This document shows positions 36,568-45,572 of a stretch of 64,000 nucleotides of DNA, one piece after another (the first letter of the stretch is position 1; the number at the start of each line of letters is the position of its first letter). The position numbers and the translations under genes were made by a program. Below the pieces are notes generated by a model. The model did not search any database and was not told where the DNA came from. It was given only the letters and a program-made list of their open reading frames with translations. The stretch comes from Versatilivorator sp963663845 (GTDB lineage: Bacteria; Acidobacteriota; Terriglobia; Versatilivoradales; Versatilivoraceae). The stretch is taken from positions 4,092,001 through 4,156,000 of the forward strand of contig OY760650.2 in assembly GCA_963663845.2 (NCBI GenBank). Direction: 5' to 3'.

Positions 36568-37362
36568 TCAATGAATGGCCGTCCCCAGGGGTTCGCCGGC
36601 CTCCAGCAACCGAACCAGGCAGTCCTGCTCGCGCCCGCCGAGAATATTGACCGGGGAGAGTCCTTCCCGGATGGCCCGTTCACAGGCGCGCGTCTTGGGG
36701 AGCATGCCCTCCGAGATCACGCCCTCTCGCCGCAGGCTCTCCATCTCCGTCCGGCCGAGCCGGGGGATGACCTGCCGGCCCGCGTCCAGCACGCCCGGGA
36801 CGTCGGTGAGAAAGATCAACCGGTCGGCCCGGCAGATGAGGGCCACGGCCGCGGCCATCTCGTCGGCGTTGACGTTATAGAAGGTGGCGTCCGGCCCGAC
36901 TCCGAAACAGGCAATGACCGGACAGTAGTCGTGGGCCAGCAGCAGGTCCACCAGGGCGGGGTTTCCCTGGGAGATCTCTCCAACCTGCCCGTAGTCGAAG
37001 GCAGGATCGTCCGGCAGGTCATCCCGGTACTTGTGCGCCACAAAACTCGATCCGTCGGCGCCGCACAGACCGACGGCCCTCCCTTCCAGGTCGTTGAAGA
37101 CGGCGACGACGTTCTTGTTGACCAGTCCGCCCAGGACCATCTGAACCACCCGCATGGTCTCCGGGTCGGTCACGCGCAATCCCCTATGGGTTTCAGTCGG
37201 TATCTCCATCTTGTTCAAGTAATGCTTGATCTGTTTTCCGCCGCCGTGAACCACGATGACCTGGTGGCCGCGGCGCCTCAGGCCGATGAGTTGGGCGACA
37301 ATTCTATGGAGAAGCCCGGGTTCCGTCAACAAGCTTCCACCCAGTTTGACGACCAATCGCAC
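36568..37362 (-). CDS. argB: Acetylglutamate kinase
   Basis: 264 residues of the amino-acid kinase fold. It begins MRLVVKLGGSLL with the phosphate-binding Lys, followed by VIVVHGGGKQIKHYL, which binds acetylglutamate, and YNVNADEMAAAVALICRADR with LIFLTDVPGVLD. It phosphorylates N-acetylglutamate. It is slightly shorter than typical and lacks the long N-terminal helix linked to arginine feedback in hexameric enzymes, so it may not be arginine-inhibited; this is an inference. It lies 61 bp after argC. Confidence 0.95.
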   Translation of the reverse strand: MRLVVKLGGSLLTEPGLLHRIVAQLIGLRRRGHQVIVVHGGGKQIKHYLNKMEIPTETHRGLRVTDPETMRVVQMVLGGLVNKNVVAVFNDLEGRAVGLCGADGSSFVAHKYRDDLPDDPAFDYGQVGEISQGNPALVDLLLAHDYCPVIACFGVGPDATFYNVNADEMAAAVALICRADRLIFLTDVPGVLDAGRQVIPRLGRTEMESLRREGVISEGMLPKTRACERAIREGLSPVNILGGREQDCLVRLLEAGEPLGTAIH

Positions 37363-37423
37363 GGCAGCACCTCCCGTCGGGGAACTCTTCCGGAGTCGCC
37401 CTGGGACAGGGCCGAGCGGAAGG

Positions 37424-38446
37424 TCACAGCAGGCCCAGGGTTTCCTCCAATCCCAGCATGACGTTCATGTTCTGGACCGCCTGGCCGGCCGCCCCCTTTC
37501 CCAGGTTGTCGATGGTGGACACGATGATGAGGTCCCGTTCCTGCTGGCGCCAGCCAAGGTCGCAGAAGTTGGTGTGGGCCACGTGCTTCACCTCCGGGAA
37601 CTCGCCTTCGGGGCACAAGCGGATGAGCGGTTCCTTGCCATAGGCTTGTCTCAAGCAGGCGCTGACGTCTTCGGGCGAGGCCGAGCTTGCGGTCTTCAGG
37701 TAGAGGGTCGAGAGGATGCCTCGGTTGATGGGCAGCAGATGGGGCGTGAAAATGAGACGCCGGTGGCCCAGCTCCTGCCAGATTTCGGGCGAGTGACGGT
37801 GGCGCCAGACGTTGTAGGCCTTGAAACTCTCCGTGACCTCCGAAAAGTGGGTGTTCGACGACGGCGTCTTGCCGGCTCCGCTCACCCCCGACTTGGAGTC
37901 GCAGATGATCCGGCTTCGAGAATCCACCAGGCCGGCCTGCTGCAGGGGAATCAGCGGAAGCAGCGCCGAAGTGGGATAGCAGCCGGGATTGGCCAGCAGC
38001 CGGGCCTCCCGGATGGCCGGACGCAGCACTTCGGTCAGCCCATAGACGGCCTCCGACAGGTGGTGGGCAAAGCGGTGCTCGAATCCGTACCAGCGCGGAT
38101 AGAGTCCGGCCTCTCTCAGCCGGAAGGCCCCACTCAGATCGACCAGGCGCAATCGCCTCTCGAGGAGTTCGGGCGCCAGGTCGTGGGCGGTCTGGTTGGG
38201 AGTGGCCAGAAACACCAGCGAAATCTCCCTTTGCTGGAGAAGGTCGTAGTCCAGGGGCTCGATCTTCAGGTCGCAGCGGTGGCGGAACTGTCTCAACTCG
38301 TCACTGTAGAGCCGGGTTCCGCTGCGCTCGCGGTTGGCGGTCATCAAGGTGGTCAACTCCACCTCGGGATGAGACAGCAGCAATCGGACGATCTCCGAGC
38401 CCGAGTACCCGCTGGCTCCAATGATGGCTACCCTTGGGACCGCCAC
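37424..38446 (-). CDS. argC: N-acetyl-gamma-glutamyl-phosphate reductase
   Basis: 340 residues from a GTG at 38446 with GAGGG upstream. An N-terminal NADP Rossmann motif (VAIIGASGYSGSEIVRLLLS) and the catalytic Cys in LLANPGCYPTSALLPL are present, as is the conserved HRHSPEI near the substrate site. It reduces acetylglutamyl phosphate. It is the first gene of the arg operon; its promoter should lie between 38447 and the repeat elements that begin at 38582. Confidence 0.95.
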   Translation of the reverse strand: MAVPRVAIIGASGYSGSEIVRLLLSHPEVELTTLMTANRERSGTRLYSDELRQFRHRCDLKIEPLDYDLLQQREISLVFLATPNQTAHDLAPELLERRLRLVDLSGAFRLREAGLYPRWYGFEHRFAHHLSEAVYGLTEVLRPAIREARLLANPGCYPTSALLPLIPLQQAGLVDSRSRIICDSKSGVSGAGKTPSSNTHFSEVTESFKAYNVWRHRHSPEIWQELGHRRLIFTPHLLPINRGILSTLYLKTASSASPEDVSACLRQAYGKEPLIRLCPEGEFPEVKHVAHTNFCDLGWRQQERDLIIVSTIDNLGKGAAGQAVQNMNVMLGLEETLGLL

Positions 38447-38581
38447 TGCACCCTCCCCGATGGCCTCCGAACCTCTCCGCCACGATCGGCGCCGGCCGCC
38501 GGTTCCCGCCGGAAAGCGTTAGGGTAACATCTCCTGCGCCGGTCCCCAAATTTCGCTACAGGGCGGAAGCGCTGCATGTCT

Positions 38582-38827
38582 GAAACAAGAGGAAAACGGC
38601 GAACCACCAATGGACGCGAATGAACACCAATGAGTCCTGCGCCCTTTGCAAGATTCCCAATCGGGAATGACATCGAGGCGGCCCACCGGCTCCGGCATAC
38701 ACCACAAAAGGCACAAAACGAGTTTCTTGAACTCGAGTCTTGCCGATCCGATGGTTCTTTTTGTGTTTTTGTGCCTTTTGTGGCCATTCTCGGTAAACGT
38801 CCCGCTGCCACATTCAGCAAACGGCTC
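38582..38827 (-). repeat. Short TTGCAA-ended element with flanking dispersed-repeat debris
   Basis: Positions 38641-38827 match the short form of the 13-bp-ended element: it starts GCCCTTTGCAA, holds TCCCAATCGGGAATGACAT, CACAAAAGGCACAAAA and TTTTTGTGCCTTTTGTGG, and ends CAGCAAACGGCTC. Positions 38582-38635 carry a degenerate copy of the CGAATGAACACCAATG module. It lies just upstream of the arg operon. Confidence 0.65.
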
Positions 38828-38872
38828 GAAAAGAGGAGTGATCCACCAGGACACACGGGAGAGGCATCCCCC

Positions 38873-39075
38873 CCGGGAGCGCGGGCGTCTCGCCCGCATT
38901 CTCCGTGTTGGGTGGCCGCTCAGCTTCCCCGTGATGCGGCGCCCGGTCACCCTGCCGCCGGGAACCCCATGGGCTCGGCTGAAGCGGAATCGTGGGGGCG
39001 TTGCCGGTCGAGCCAGGTGGAAGAGATGGGTAAGCCTGTGCCAGTGTTGTGCGAGCGGGACGCCCGCGCTCCCGG
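38873..39075 (+). repeat. REP-bounded ~203-bp element
   Basis: It starts CCGGGAGCGCGGGCG and ends CGCCCGCGCTCCCGG, inverse copies of each other. The interior (GTTGGGTGGCCGCTC, GCCAGTGTTGTGCG) matches the units of the 28-30 kb array. No coding sequence is present. Confidence 0.8.
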
Positions 39076-39119
39076 AGGGCTTCCTCCCGTGACGTCATCG
39101 CAGCCAATTTATTGACGAT

Positions 39120-39575
39120 TGGGAGTTTCACCCTCGGATGATCTGCCCGGCGGGGCAGGGGTGGTGCTTGTCTGAAACAAAAGAAAAAAGGAGTGATCCA
39201 CCAAGACACACGAAGGACCACGAAGGCACACCAAGCGGGACGGCACTGCCGCATCGGCAGGGGCTGTGCCTCCTCGCGGAGCAGGAAGGATGGGAGGAGG
39301 CGCCCCTCCGGGAGCGCGGGCGTCTCGCCCGCATCCTCTGCGTTGGGTGGCCGCTCCGTTTCCCCGTGATGCGGCGCCCGGCCACCCTGCCGGCAGGAAC
39401 GGCCTGGGCTCGGCTGAAGCGGAATCGTGGGGCTGTTGCCGGTCGAGCCGGGCCGAAGAGAGGGGTGAGTCTGTGCCAGTGTTGTGCGGGCGGGACGCCC
39501 GCGCTCCCGGCCTTCATCCCGTGACGTCATCGCAGCCAAGGAGGTCCATTGGTATTCGTGTTCATTCGTGGTTCG
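39120..39575 (+). repeat. One unit-equivalent of the 377-bp repeat with REP-bounded element
   Basis: It contains GAGTTTCACCCTCGGATGAT, TGTCTGAAACAAAAGAAAAA, a CACACGAAGGACCACGAAGG stretch, the REP-bounded element at 39308-39510, and ends with TTCGTGTTCATTCGTGGTTC. The order of modules is the same as in the tandem array. It runs up to the stop codon of the LolA-like gene at 39579. Confidence 0.75.
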
Positions 39576-39578
39576 TCC

Positions 39579-40370
39579 TTATTTCGGCGGGTCGGTTCGG
39601 CGCTGGAGGGATTCTTTCCGAAACAGATCGGGTTGGAACTGAGGATCGAATTCGATGGATTGCACTGTCCATTGGAGGTGGGAGCCTCGTTGGGGACTGC
39701 TGATCCGGGCCTGGGTCACCATGGGTGTTCCCTCGACGACCCGGGTTTCGGTCGCCACCATCTTTCTCGCCAGGCGGTTGGTGCGGTCGTAGAGCTCCCA
39801 CTGGACCATGGTCATGCGGCCGGCGCTCAATGCCAGGATGGAGCGAGGAAAATCGCTCTTGCCGATGAACTCGGGCTTGAGCCGGTTCTCCACCAGGTGG
39901 CAGGGGACGCCTCCGACTTCCCGGCTGCCCAGGAAGTGGTGGGTGTACTTGGCGAACTCCCCGCCAATCAGCTCCTGGACCGAGATTCGCAGGCTCTTGT
40001 ACTTGTAGTGGCGGGCGCCGGAAATGCGAACCTTCTTCCTGAGCGCGCTCTGGGGGCGATAGGCCACGAAGTCGGAGGAACCGTCGGGTCGCTCGTGGAC
40101 CAGCAGGAGCTTCCCCTGTTCGGACTCGGGAGACTCCATGCGAATGAAGTGGGAGGTCAGTTCGGCCTGGACCCGTCTCATCCAGGTGAAGGCCAGAAAG
40201 ACGGGCGGCTGGCTGCCCTTGACGTGCTTCACCCGGACGGTCAGGCGCTGGTTCTTGCGGGCGGCCTGGTCCAGGTAGGCGGAGATCAGCTCGTCGCCAC
40301 GCTCGTCGGCAAGGGCCGGGGACGCCACCGCCAGGCACATGCAGAGGATCAGCAGCCGCCGGGGCTTCAT
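39579..40370 (-). CDS. Outer-membrane lipoprotein-sorting (LolA-like) protein
   Basis: 263 residues from the ATG at 40370. A signal peptide (MKPRRLLILCMCLAVASPALA) precedes a beta-rich domain with TVRVKHVKGSQPPVFLAFTW, LIGGEFAKYTHHFLGSREVG and VENRLKPEF. This is the pattern of the LolA-like outer-membrane lipoprotein-sorting family often encoded after MMPL/RND exporters. It overlaps the exporter gene by 4 bp, so the two proteins probably work together in moving a lipid or lipoprotein to the outer membrane. Confidence 0.85.
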   Translation of the reverse strand: MKPRRLLILCMCLAVASPALADERGDELISAYLDQAARKNQRLTVRVKHVKGSQPPVFLAFTWMRRVQAELTSHFIRMESPESEQGKLLLVHERPDGSSDFVAYRPQSALRKKVRISGARHYKYKSLRISVQELIGGEFAKYTHHFLGSREVGGVPCHLVENRLKPEFIGKSDFPRSILALSAGRMTMVQWELYDRTNRLARKMVATETRVVEGTPMVTQARISSPQRGSHLQWTVQSIEFDPQFQPDLFRKESLQRRTDPPK

Positions 40371-42736
40371 GGGGATTCCCTTGGGGAGCTTGGGACCGGA
40401 CCGTCCTCGGCCCGAGCGCTCCCCTGGACGAGCAGGAGCAGAGAGGGCAGGAGCAACAGGTTCGTCACCAGATTGAACCCCATGACGAAGGCCGAAAGCA
40501 AGCCGAACTGGGAGACGGGCGCAAAACGCGACAACCCGAAGACCAGAAATCCCAGCACCACCACGGCCGCGGCCGCCGACATGGGACCGCCGGCCCGGGT
40601 CAGACTCTCGCGGGCGGCGGCCCGGGGCGACAGGCCTTCCTTGCGGCAGCGCTGAAAGCGGACCAGGTACTGGATGCAGTTGTCGACGCCGATTCCGATG
40701 GCGATGGCGGCAATGACGCTGGTGTTGACGTTCAGCGAAAGGCCGCTCCAGCCCAGCAGGCCGAAGAACATCAGGACAGGCAGGCCGGCCGGAATCATGC
40801 AGGTCAGGCCCACCTTGAAAGAGCGGCACAGGAAGATCAGGATGGTGAGGATGAAGGTCACTGAAAGCAGCAGGCTCTTGACCTGTTCCCTGGCCAGTTG
40901 ATCCGAGGTCAGGTTCATCAGCACCAGCGTGCCGGTGGTTTGCAGTTGCGCGGTCGGGGGTAGCAAGGGGGCGGCCAGTTGCTCGACCTGGTCGGTGAGC
41001 GCCCGCAACCGGGTGGATTCGAACAGCGAAGACCGCACCAGAATGCGCAGAGTGGCGTGGTCCTCGGAGAGGAATTCTCGGCTCAGTTCGCGGGGATCGG
41101 ATTCGATCAGCTCCACCATTTCTTCCAGGAGGTCCTGCCTGTCGGGAAGACGGAAGAAGGCCGGCTGGTTCTGATGAAAGGCCTGGTTCAGGAGCTTCAC
41201 GCTGTCCACGATGGAGAGGCTTCGATCCACGCCGGGCAGGTCCTGCAATCTCTGCTGGAGCCGATCCACCGCGCTCAGGGTGTCCGGGTCGGTCAGGGGC
41301 GACCGGTCGCGGCTCTCGATCACGATGGAAAAGCCGGACAGCCCGGAAAGATGCTCCTCGAAGGATCGGGTGGCCTGCACCACCGGGGCCGAATCCCGAA
41401 AGTGTCCAAGGTAGTCGGTGCGAACCTGGACCTGAAAGGCTCCCGCCAGCCCCAGGACGGCGCAAAGACCCGCCATGGAATAGATCCAGCCCCGGTATTC
41501 GAGATTGAAATGGCCCAATTTTTGGAAAAAGGCCTGTCGATGGCTGCGGTCGTGTCCGGGAATGCGGCGCCTGGGGGGCACGCGCAAGTGGACCAGGATC
41601 GCCGGAATCAAGTGCATGCAGAAGAGATAGCTCAGGAAGACGCCCAGGACGGCGAAAAGCCCCAGGTCGCGGATGGCCGGAATGCGGTTGAAGATGAGGG
41701 CGGCGAAGCCGGCCATGGTGGTGAAGGCCGATGTGGCGATCGGTCTGTGGGCGCGGTCGAGGCTCTGCGCCAGGACCTGCCGATATTGCTGCCGGGTGAG
41801 CCGCCCCTGTTGGTCGGAGGCGATCCGGTCGGAGGCAATCCGGTCGTAGGCCTGGAGCAGGCACTGGTAGTAGTGGGTGAGGAGGTGAATCGTATAGGCG
41901 CTCCCGTTGGCGATCAGCAGCGAGGGCAGCACCAGCGTGGTGGGCTTCAGCGGGAACCCGCCCAGCACCATGGCGGCCAGGGTGCACACCAGGGTCAGTC
42001 CAATCGCCAGCAGCGGCAAGGCGACGCCCCGGAGGGAGTGAAAGTTGAGGATCAGAATCGCCATCACCAGCACCACGGTGATGGGAGTAAAGACCCAGAG
42101 GTCCCGGATCATGTTCCGCATGCCGGCCGTTTCCATTTCCGGAACTCCCCCGAAGAAGAGTCGTCCCAGGCGGGCCAGCGGGGCTGCCGCCGTCCGGATG
42201 TCGGCGACCAGGCGGAATATCTGGTCTTCCCCCCGGGAGGATCGATCTTCCAGGAAGACCAGCAGGGAGGTGGTGCGAAGGTCTGAAGAGATCAGCTCCT
42301 TTTCGTACAAGGGGTTGTCGCGAAGGCGAGCCCGCAACTGCTGCAGGTCCGCTTGCTCCAGGGACTCGGGGATCAGGGGGGAAATCTCAACGGCGTCGTC
42401 CCGCTCCAGAATGTCGAGCGTGTTGGCGAGACTCAGCACCCGCCTCACCCCGGGAATCGCCTCGATGTCCCGGGTGACCTGCCGAATGGAAGCCAGGGTG
42501 TCCGGCTGGAGCAGGCTGTCGGCGGTGAGGCCGATCAGCAGGACTTCGTCGTTGCCGAAAATCCGGCCCGTCTTCTGGTGGATGAGGTTGGCGGGGGAGT
42601 CGGAGAGAATCAGGGTCGAGGGGGAGGTATCGATCTCGAGGTCGTCGAGGAGGGGCAGCAGCAGGGCGCCGGCGACTCCCAGCAAGAGAAGGACCCGGAC
42701 CGACCGCTTCAGGACCCAACTCCAGTAGCCGCTCAT
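40367..42736 (-). CDS. RND/MMPL-family exporter
   Basis: 789 residues of an SSD-containing exporter built of two halves. Each half has one leading helix, a periplasmic loop and about five helices. Landmark pieces are DLEIDTSPSTLILSDSPAN after helix 1, and in the second half SVIAAIAIGIGVDNCIQYLV, the conserved acidic helix 4. It resembles the predicted exporters that act on lipids (HpnN/MmpL-like). A nearly perfect short duplication, DRIASDRIASD, sits in a cytoplasmic loop. It is coupled to the LolA-like gene by a 4-bp overlap. Confidence 0.9.
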   Translation of the reverse strand: MSGYWSWVLKRSVRVLLLLGVAGALLLPLLDDLEIDTSPSTLILSDSPANLIHQKTGRIFGNDEVLLIGLTADSLLQPDTLASIRQVTRDIEAIPGVRRVLSLANTLDILERDDAVEISPLIPESLEQADLQQLRARLRDNPLYEKELISSDLRTTSLLVFLEDRSSRGEDQIFRLVADIRTAAAPLARLGRLFFGGVPEMETAGMRNMIRDLWVFTPITVVLVMAILILNFHSLRGVALPLLAIGLTLVCTLAAMVLGGFPLKPTTLVLPSLLIANGSAYTIHLLTHYYQCLLQAYDRIASDRIASDQQGRLTRQQYRQVLAQSLDRAHRPIATSAFTTMAGFAALIFNRIPAIRDLGLFAVLGVFLSYLFCMHLIPAILVHLRVPPRRRIPGHDRSHRQAFFQKLGHFNLEYRGWIYSMAGLCAVLGLAGAFQVQVRTDYLGHFRDSAPVVQATRSFEEHLSGLSGFSIVIESRDRSPLTDPDTLSAVDRLQQRLQDLPGVDRSLSIVDSVKLLNQAFHQNQPAFFRLPDRQDLLEEMVELIESDPRELSREFLSEDHATLRILVRSSLFESTRLRALTDQVEQLAAPLLPPTAQLQTTGTLVLMNLTSDQLAREQVKSLLLSVTFILTILIFLCRSFKVGLTCMIPAGLPVLMFFGLLGWSGLSLNVNTSVIAAIAIGIGVDNCIQYLVRFQRCRKEGLSPRAAARESLTRAGGPMSAAAAVVVLGFLVFGLSRFAPVSQFGLLSAFVMGFNLVTNLLLLPSLLLLVQGSARAEDGPVPSSPRESP

Positions 42737-42800
42737 GCCGTATCCATCCGGAGGAACCAGCCACGCGCTGAAACAGGGGTTAGCCTGGCGGGGAGGAACT

Positions 42801-44240
42801 CTATTGCGTGTACCCCAGGCTCTTCAGGATTTCTTCGTCCCGCTTGGCGCGCTTCATGTCGGCCTCGGTCAGGTCGGTGGCCTTGAACCAAAGCTCCAGA
42901 GCCGTGGTCTCTTCAGAGAAACGGTCGTTCTCGGAGCTGACCGACAGGGGATCCAACTCGTGGACGTCGCTGGCCAGATCGAAAATGAGAAGGGACTTGT
43001 CCCGGGGGGTCCATACCGACTTGGCCGGGCCATTCAGCCAACCCAGGCGCAACGGCAGCTTGGGGTAACGGAGCCAGGCCCAGGAAAAGGAGAGCCAGGA
43101 GGGGGTCCAGCCCTTCTTGCCGGCAAAGGTCAGGAAGCGCACGGGATGTTCCTGCAGGGAATTTCCGTTTTGAATGGCTCCCGCCAGACTTCTTCCCACG
43201 AAGTTGGCCGGAATGGGGGGCTGGCGTTGGGAGAGCCCCGTAAGCTCGAGAATCGTGGGGGTCACGTCCAGCAGGCTGACCGGGGTTTCGATGACTTTCC
43301 CGGGCTCGATCCGGCCAGGGTACCGGACAATCAGCGGGACTCTCAGGATGGAGTCGTAGAGGTGGCGTCCGTGGCCGACGTAATCGTGCTCTCCCAGGCT
43401 TTCCCCATGGTCCGAGGTCAGAACCAGCAGCGTCGAGTCGGCGACGCCCGCCTTGTCCAGCGCCCGCAGCAGCAGACCCAGGTGGTGATCGACGTAGCCG
43501 ATTTCCGAGTCATAGCGTCGGATGCGATCCCTCATGGCGGCGTCGGCCTGGGGACGAGGCGCGGCTGCATGCCCATTGGCCGGCGGGTCGGCGAAATCCT
43601 TTCTCAGGTGATAGGGGGCGTGCGGATCGAAGTAGTGCACCCAGAGGAAGAAGGGCTCCACCCGCTGATCCTTCAGCCAGGCAATGGCCCGCGGCGTGAC
43701 GTCTTCGGCGAAGCGGCTGGAGCTCAGGAACTGGTAGCGCCGCTTCATCTCCTGGTCGTAGACCTGGAACCAATGGGAAAACCCGGTCAAGTGGGAAACC
43801 AGGGGCCAGGCGCTGACGAAGGCCGCGTTGAAATAGCCGAAGCGCTGCAGGATCTGAGGCAGGTACATCCACTTGGAGTCCTTGGGGATGGGGACGCCGT
43901 TGATGCGCACCCCGTGCTCTTGCGGATATCGGCTGGAAAAGAGCGAAACGTGGGAAGGACCGGTCAGAGGGATGGTGCAGTAGGCGTGCTCGAAGCGAAC
44001 CCCCTGGGCAGCCAGAGCGTCCATGTGGGGACTGGTCTTGCGGGGGTAGCCGTAGCAGGAAAGATGGTCGGCCCGCAGGGTGTCGATCGTCACCAGCAGG
44101 ATGTTCGGCGGGTCGGTCGCCTCGGGACGGTGCTGGCCTGCAGCCGGCAATGCCGCCATCAGCAGCGCGGCCAGGCAGCCGAGCCCGCATTTCTCGCCAA
44201 GCCTCTGGATGGACTTTAGAAGGCCTTTTATATTCAGCAC
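42801..44240 (-). CDS. Sulfatase-superfamily enzyme lacking the formylglycine Cys
   Basis: 479 residues with a signal peptide (GCLAALLMAALPAAG). The alkaline phosphatase/sulfatase fold is shown by NILLVTIDTLRADHL, the metal site SDHGESLGEH and HYFDPHAPY. The usual C/S-x-P-x-R maturation site is replaced by TGPSH (Thr93-His97), so formylglycine cannot form; Thr may act directly, as in phosphatases of this superfamily. It could be a phosphatase, phosphodiesterase or phosphotransferase rather than a sulfatase. It lies 64 bp upstream of the RND gene in the same direction. Confidence 0.85.
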   Translation of the reverse strand: MLNIKGLLKSIQRLGEKCGLGCLAALLMAALPAAGQHRPEATDPPNILLVTIDTLRADHLSCYGYPRKTSPHMDALAAQGVRFEHAYCTIPLTGPSHVSLFSSRYPQEHGVRINGVPIPKDSKWMYLPQILQRFGYFNAAFVSAWPLVSHLTGFSHWFQVYDQEMKRRYQFLSSSRFAEDVTPRAIAWLKDQRVEPFFLWVHYFDPHAPYHLRKDFADPPANGHAAAPRPQADAAMRDRIRRYDSEIGYVDHHLGLLLRALDKAGVADSTLLVLTSDHGESLGEHDYVGHGRHLYDSILRVPLIVRYPGRIEPGKVIETPVSLLDVTPTILELTGLSQRQPPIPANFVGRSLAGAIQNGNSLQEHPVRFLTFAGKKGWTPSWLSFSWAWLRYPKLPLRLGWLNGPAKSVWTPRDKSLLIFDLASDVHELDPLSVSSENDRFSEETTALELWFKATDLTEADMKRAKRDEEILKSLGYTQ

Positions 44241-44531
44241 TTTATAGGACCGGTCGAGACTTCTTGCGACGACACACCGCGAGAATCAGCGGCTATTGTA
44301 CGACAGATCGACTGCCCCCACGCCGGAAAGTTTCGCCATTGGGGATGGGTTCGCAACCAGCGAGCCTATTTCACCGACGGCCGGGCAGATCCGGGCTCGA
44401 TCCGCGAAAGGGCGCCAAGGCATACGAACCCCGAAGATCACGGATTCGATCGCGAGGAGGCCAACACCCGGTGAGCGCATTCCTTGAGGCCGGCAGGTCG
44501 AGAGCCTGACGATGCTCCCCAGCGGCCCCGG
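44241..44531. other. Intergenic stretch without recognisable genes
   Basis: This is the divergent region between the sulfatase-like gene (leftward) and the sugar epimerase gene (rightward). No coding sequence with plausible protein features, RNA gene or family repeat was recognised. A promoter for the rightward genes lies at its right edge. Confidence 0.5.
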
Positions 44532-44559
44532 TTGAAACGGGTTTCGATTTGTGTATGAT
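44532..44559 (+). promoter_or_regulatory. Sigma70-like promoter with LacI-type half palindrome
   Basis: The -35 is TTGAAA (44532-44537) and the -10 is TATGAT (44554-44559), with a 16-bp spacer. The palindrome GAAACGGGTTTC (44534-44545) overlaps the -35 and spacer and resembles operators of LacI-family sugar regulators. It lies 87 bp before the epimerase start and would drive the sugar cluster. Confidence 0.5.
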
Positions 44560-44646
44560 CTTGGGGCGCCGCCGGCAGGGCTGCACGGCAGGCCTGCACG
44601 GAAGCGGCGGAATGCGAATTTTCTTCAAGCCGCATGGGAGGTCCTG

Positions 44647-45561
44647 ATGGATGTTTCCTGGAAAAAATACATGCAGGTCGGACTGGTTCATTTCATGGCC
44701 TTTCCCGAGGTGCTCACCGGGGAGGGGCCGGTTCTGGAGACGCTGGAGCCGGTCCTGACCGACGATTTCTTCGACGTCATCGAGATCACCACCATACGGG
44801 ACCCCGAGGTTCGAAAGACGGCTCGGGAGATGCTGGAGTCCAGCAAGATGGTGGTCACCTACGGCAGCCAGCCGGTGCAGTTGGTCAACAAGCTCGATCT
44901 CAACAGCCTGGATGCCGGCACGCGGCAGGCTGCCGTTGACCGCTGCCTCGCCTGCGTGGATGAAGCCGTGGAGATGGGCTGCCGCGGGGTTGCCTTCTTG
45001 AGCGGGCCCCACCCGGGCGCGGAGAAGCGGCAAGCGGCCACCGACCTGCTGGTGGATTCCTTCGACAGAATCTGCTCCCACGCGGCCTCCAGGGGCGATC
45101 TCAAGGTGGTGGTGGAGACTTTCGACTTCGACATCGACAAGAAGGCCCTCATCGGTCCCAACGCCGAAGCCGTGAGCTTTTCGGAGCGCGTGAGGCGGAA
45201 ACACGACAATTTCGGCCTCATGCTCGACTTGAGCCATCTGCCTCTCCAACGAGAAACCACCCGCGAGGCGCTCCACGTCGCCAAGGATCACCTGGTCCAC
45301 GCCCACATGGGGAATTGCGTCCTGAGGGACACCGCTCATCCGGCCTACGGCGACCAGCACCCGCGCTTTGGCGTTGCCGGAGGTGAAAACGACGTGCCCG
45401 AGGTGGTCGAATACATCAGAACCCTCATTGAAATCGGATATCTCCAGGAAAACCAACCTCGCATCCTGAGTTTCGAGGTCAAGCCCATGGCCGGCGAGAG
45501 CAGCGCGATCGTGCTGGCCAACGCCAAGCGAACCCTGCGCGAGGCCTGGGAGCTCGTGTAG
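44647..45561 (+). CDS. Sugar phosphate isomerase/epimerase (xylose isomerase-like TIM barrel)
   Basis: 304 residues from the ATG at 44647, with GGGAGG 5 nt upstream. It is a TIM-barrel protein of the AP-endonuclease-2/xylose isomerase superfamily: FFDVIEITTIRDPEVRK, VVVETFDFDIDKKAL with a metal-binding Glu, FGLMLDLSHLPL and HLVHAHMGNCVLRD with metal ligands, and a final LSFEVKP. Substrates in this family are ketoses and inositols. The ABC ATPase gene follows 11 bp later, so it probably acts on an imported sugar. Confidence 0.85.
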   Translation: MDVSWKKYMQVGLVHFMAFPEVLTGEGPVLETLEPVLTDDFFDVIEITTIRDPEVRKTAREMLESSKMVVTYGSQPVQLVNKLDLNSLDAGTRQAAVDRCLACVDEAVEMGCRGVAFLSGPHPGAEKRQAATDLLVDSFDRICSHAASRGDLKVVVETFDFDIDKKALIGPNAEAVSFSERVRRKHDNFGLMLDLSHLPLQRETTREALHVAKDHLVHAHMGNCVLRDTAHPAYGDQHPRFGVAGGENDVPEVVEYIRTLIEIGYLQENQPRILSFEVKPMAGESSAIVLANAKRTLREAWELV

Positions 45562-45572
45562 GGAATCAACCC

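Noticed and set aside
39579..41987. An 802-residue leftward protein joining the LolA-like domain to a long N-terminal part
   Set aside because: The N-terminal part is out of frame with the RND exporter gene, which is clearly coding there; the LolA-like protein has its own signal peptide and ATG at 40370.
42801..44240. Ordinary arylsulfatase
   Set aside because: The C/S-x-P-x-R maturation site is not present, so only superfamily membership is claimed.
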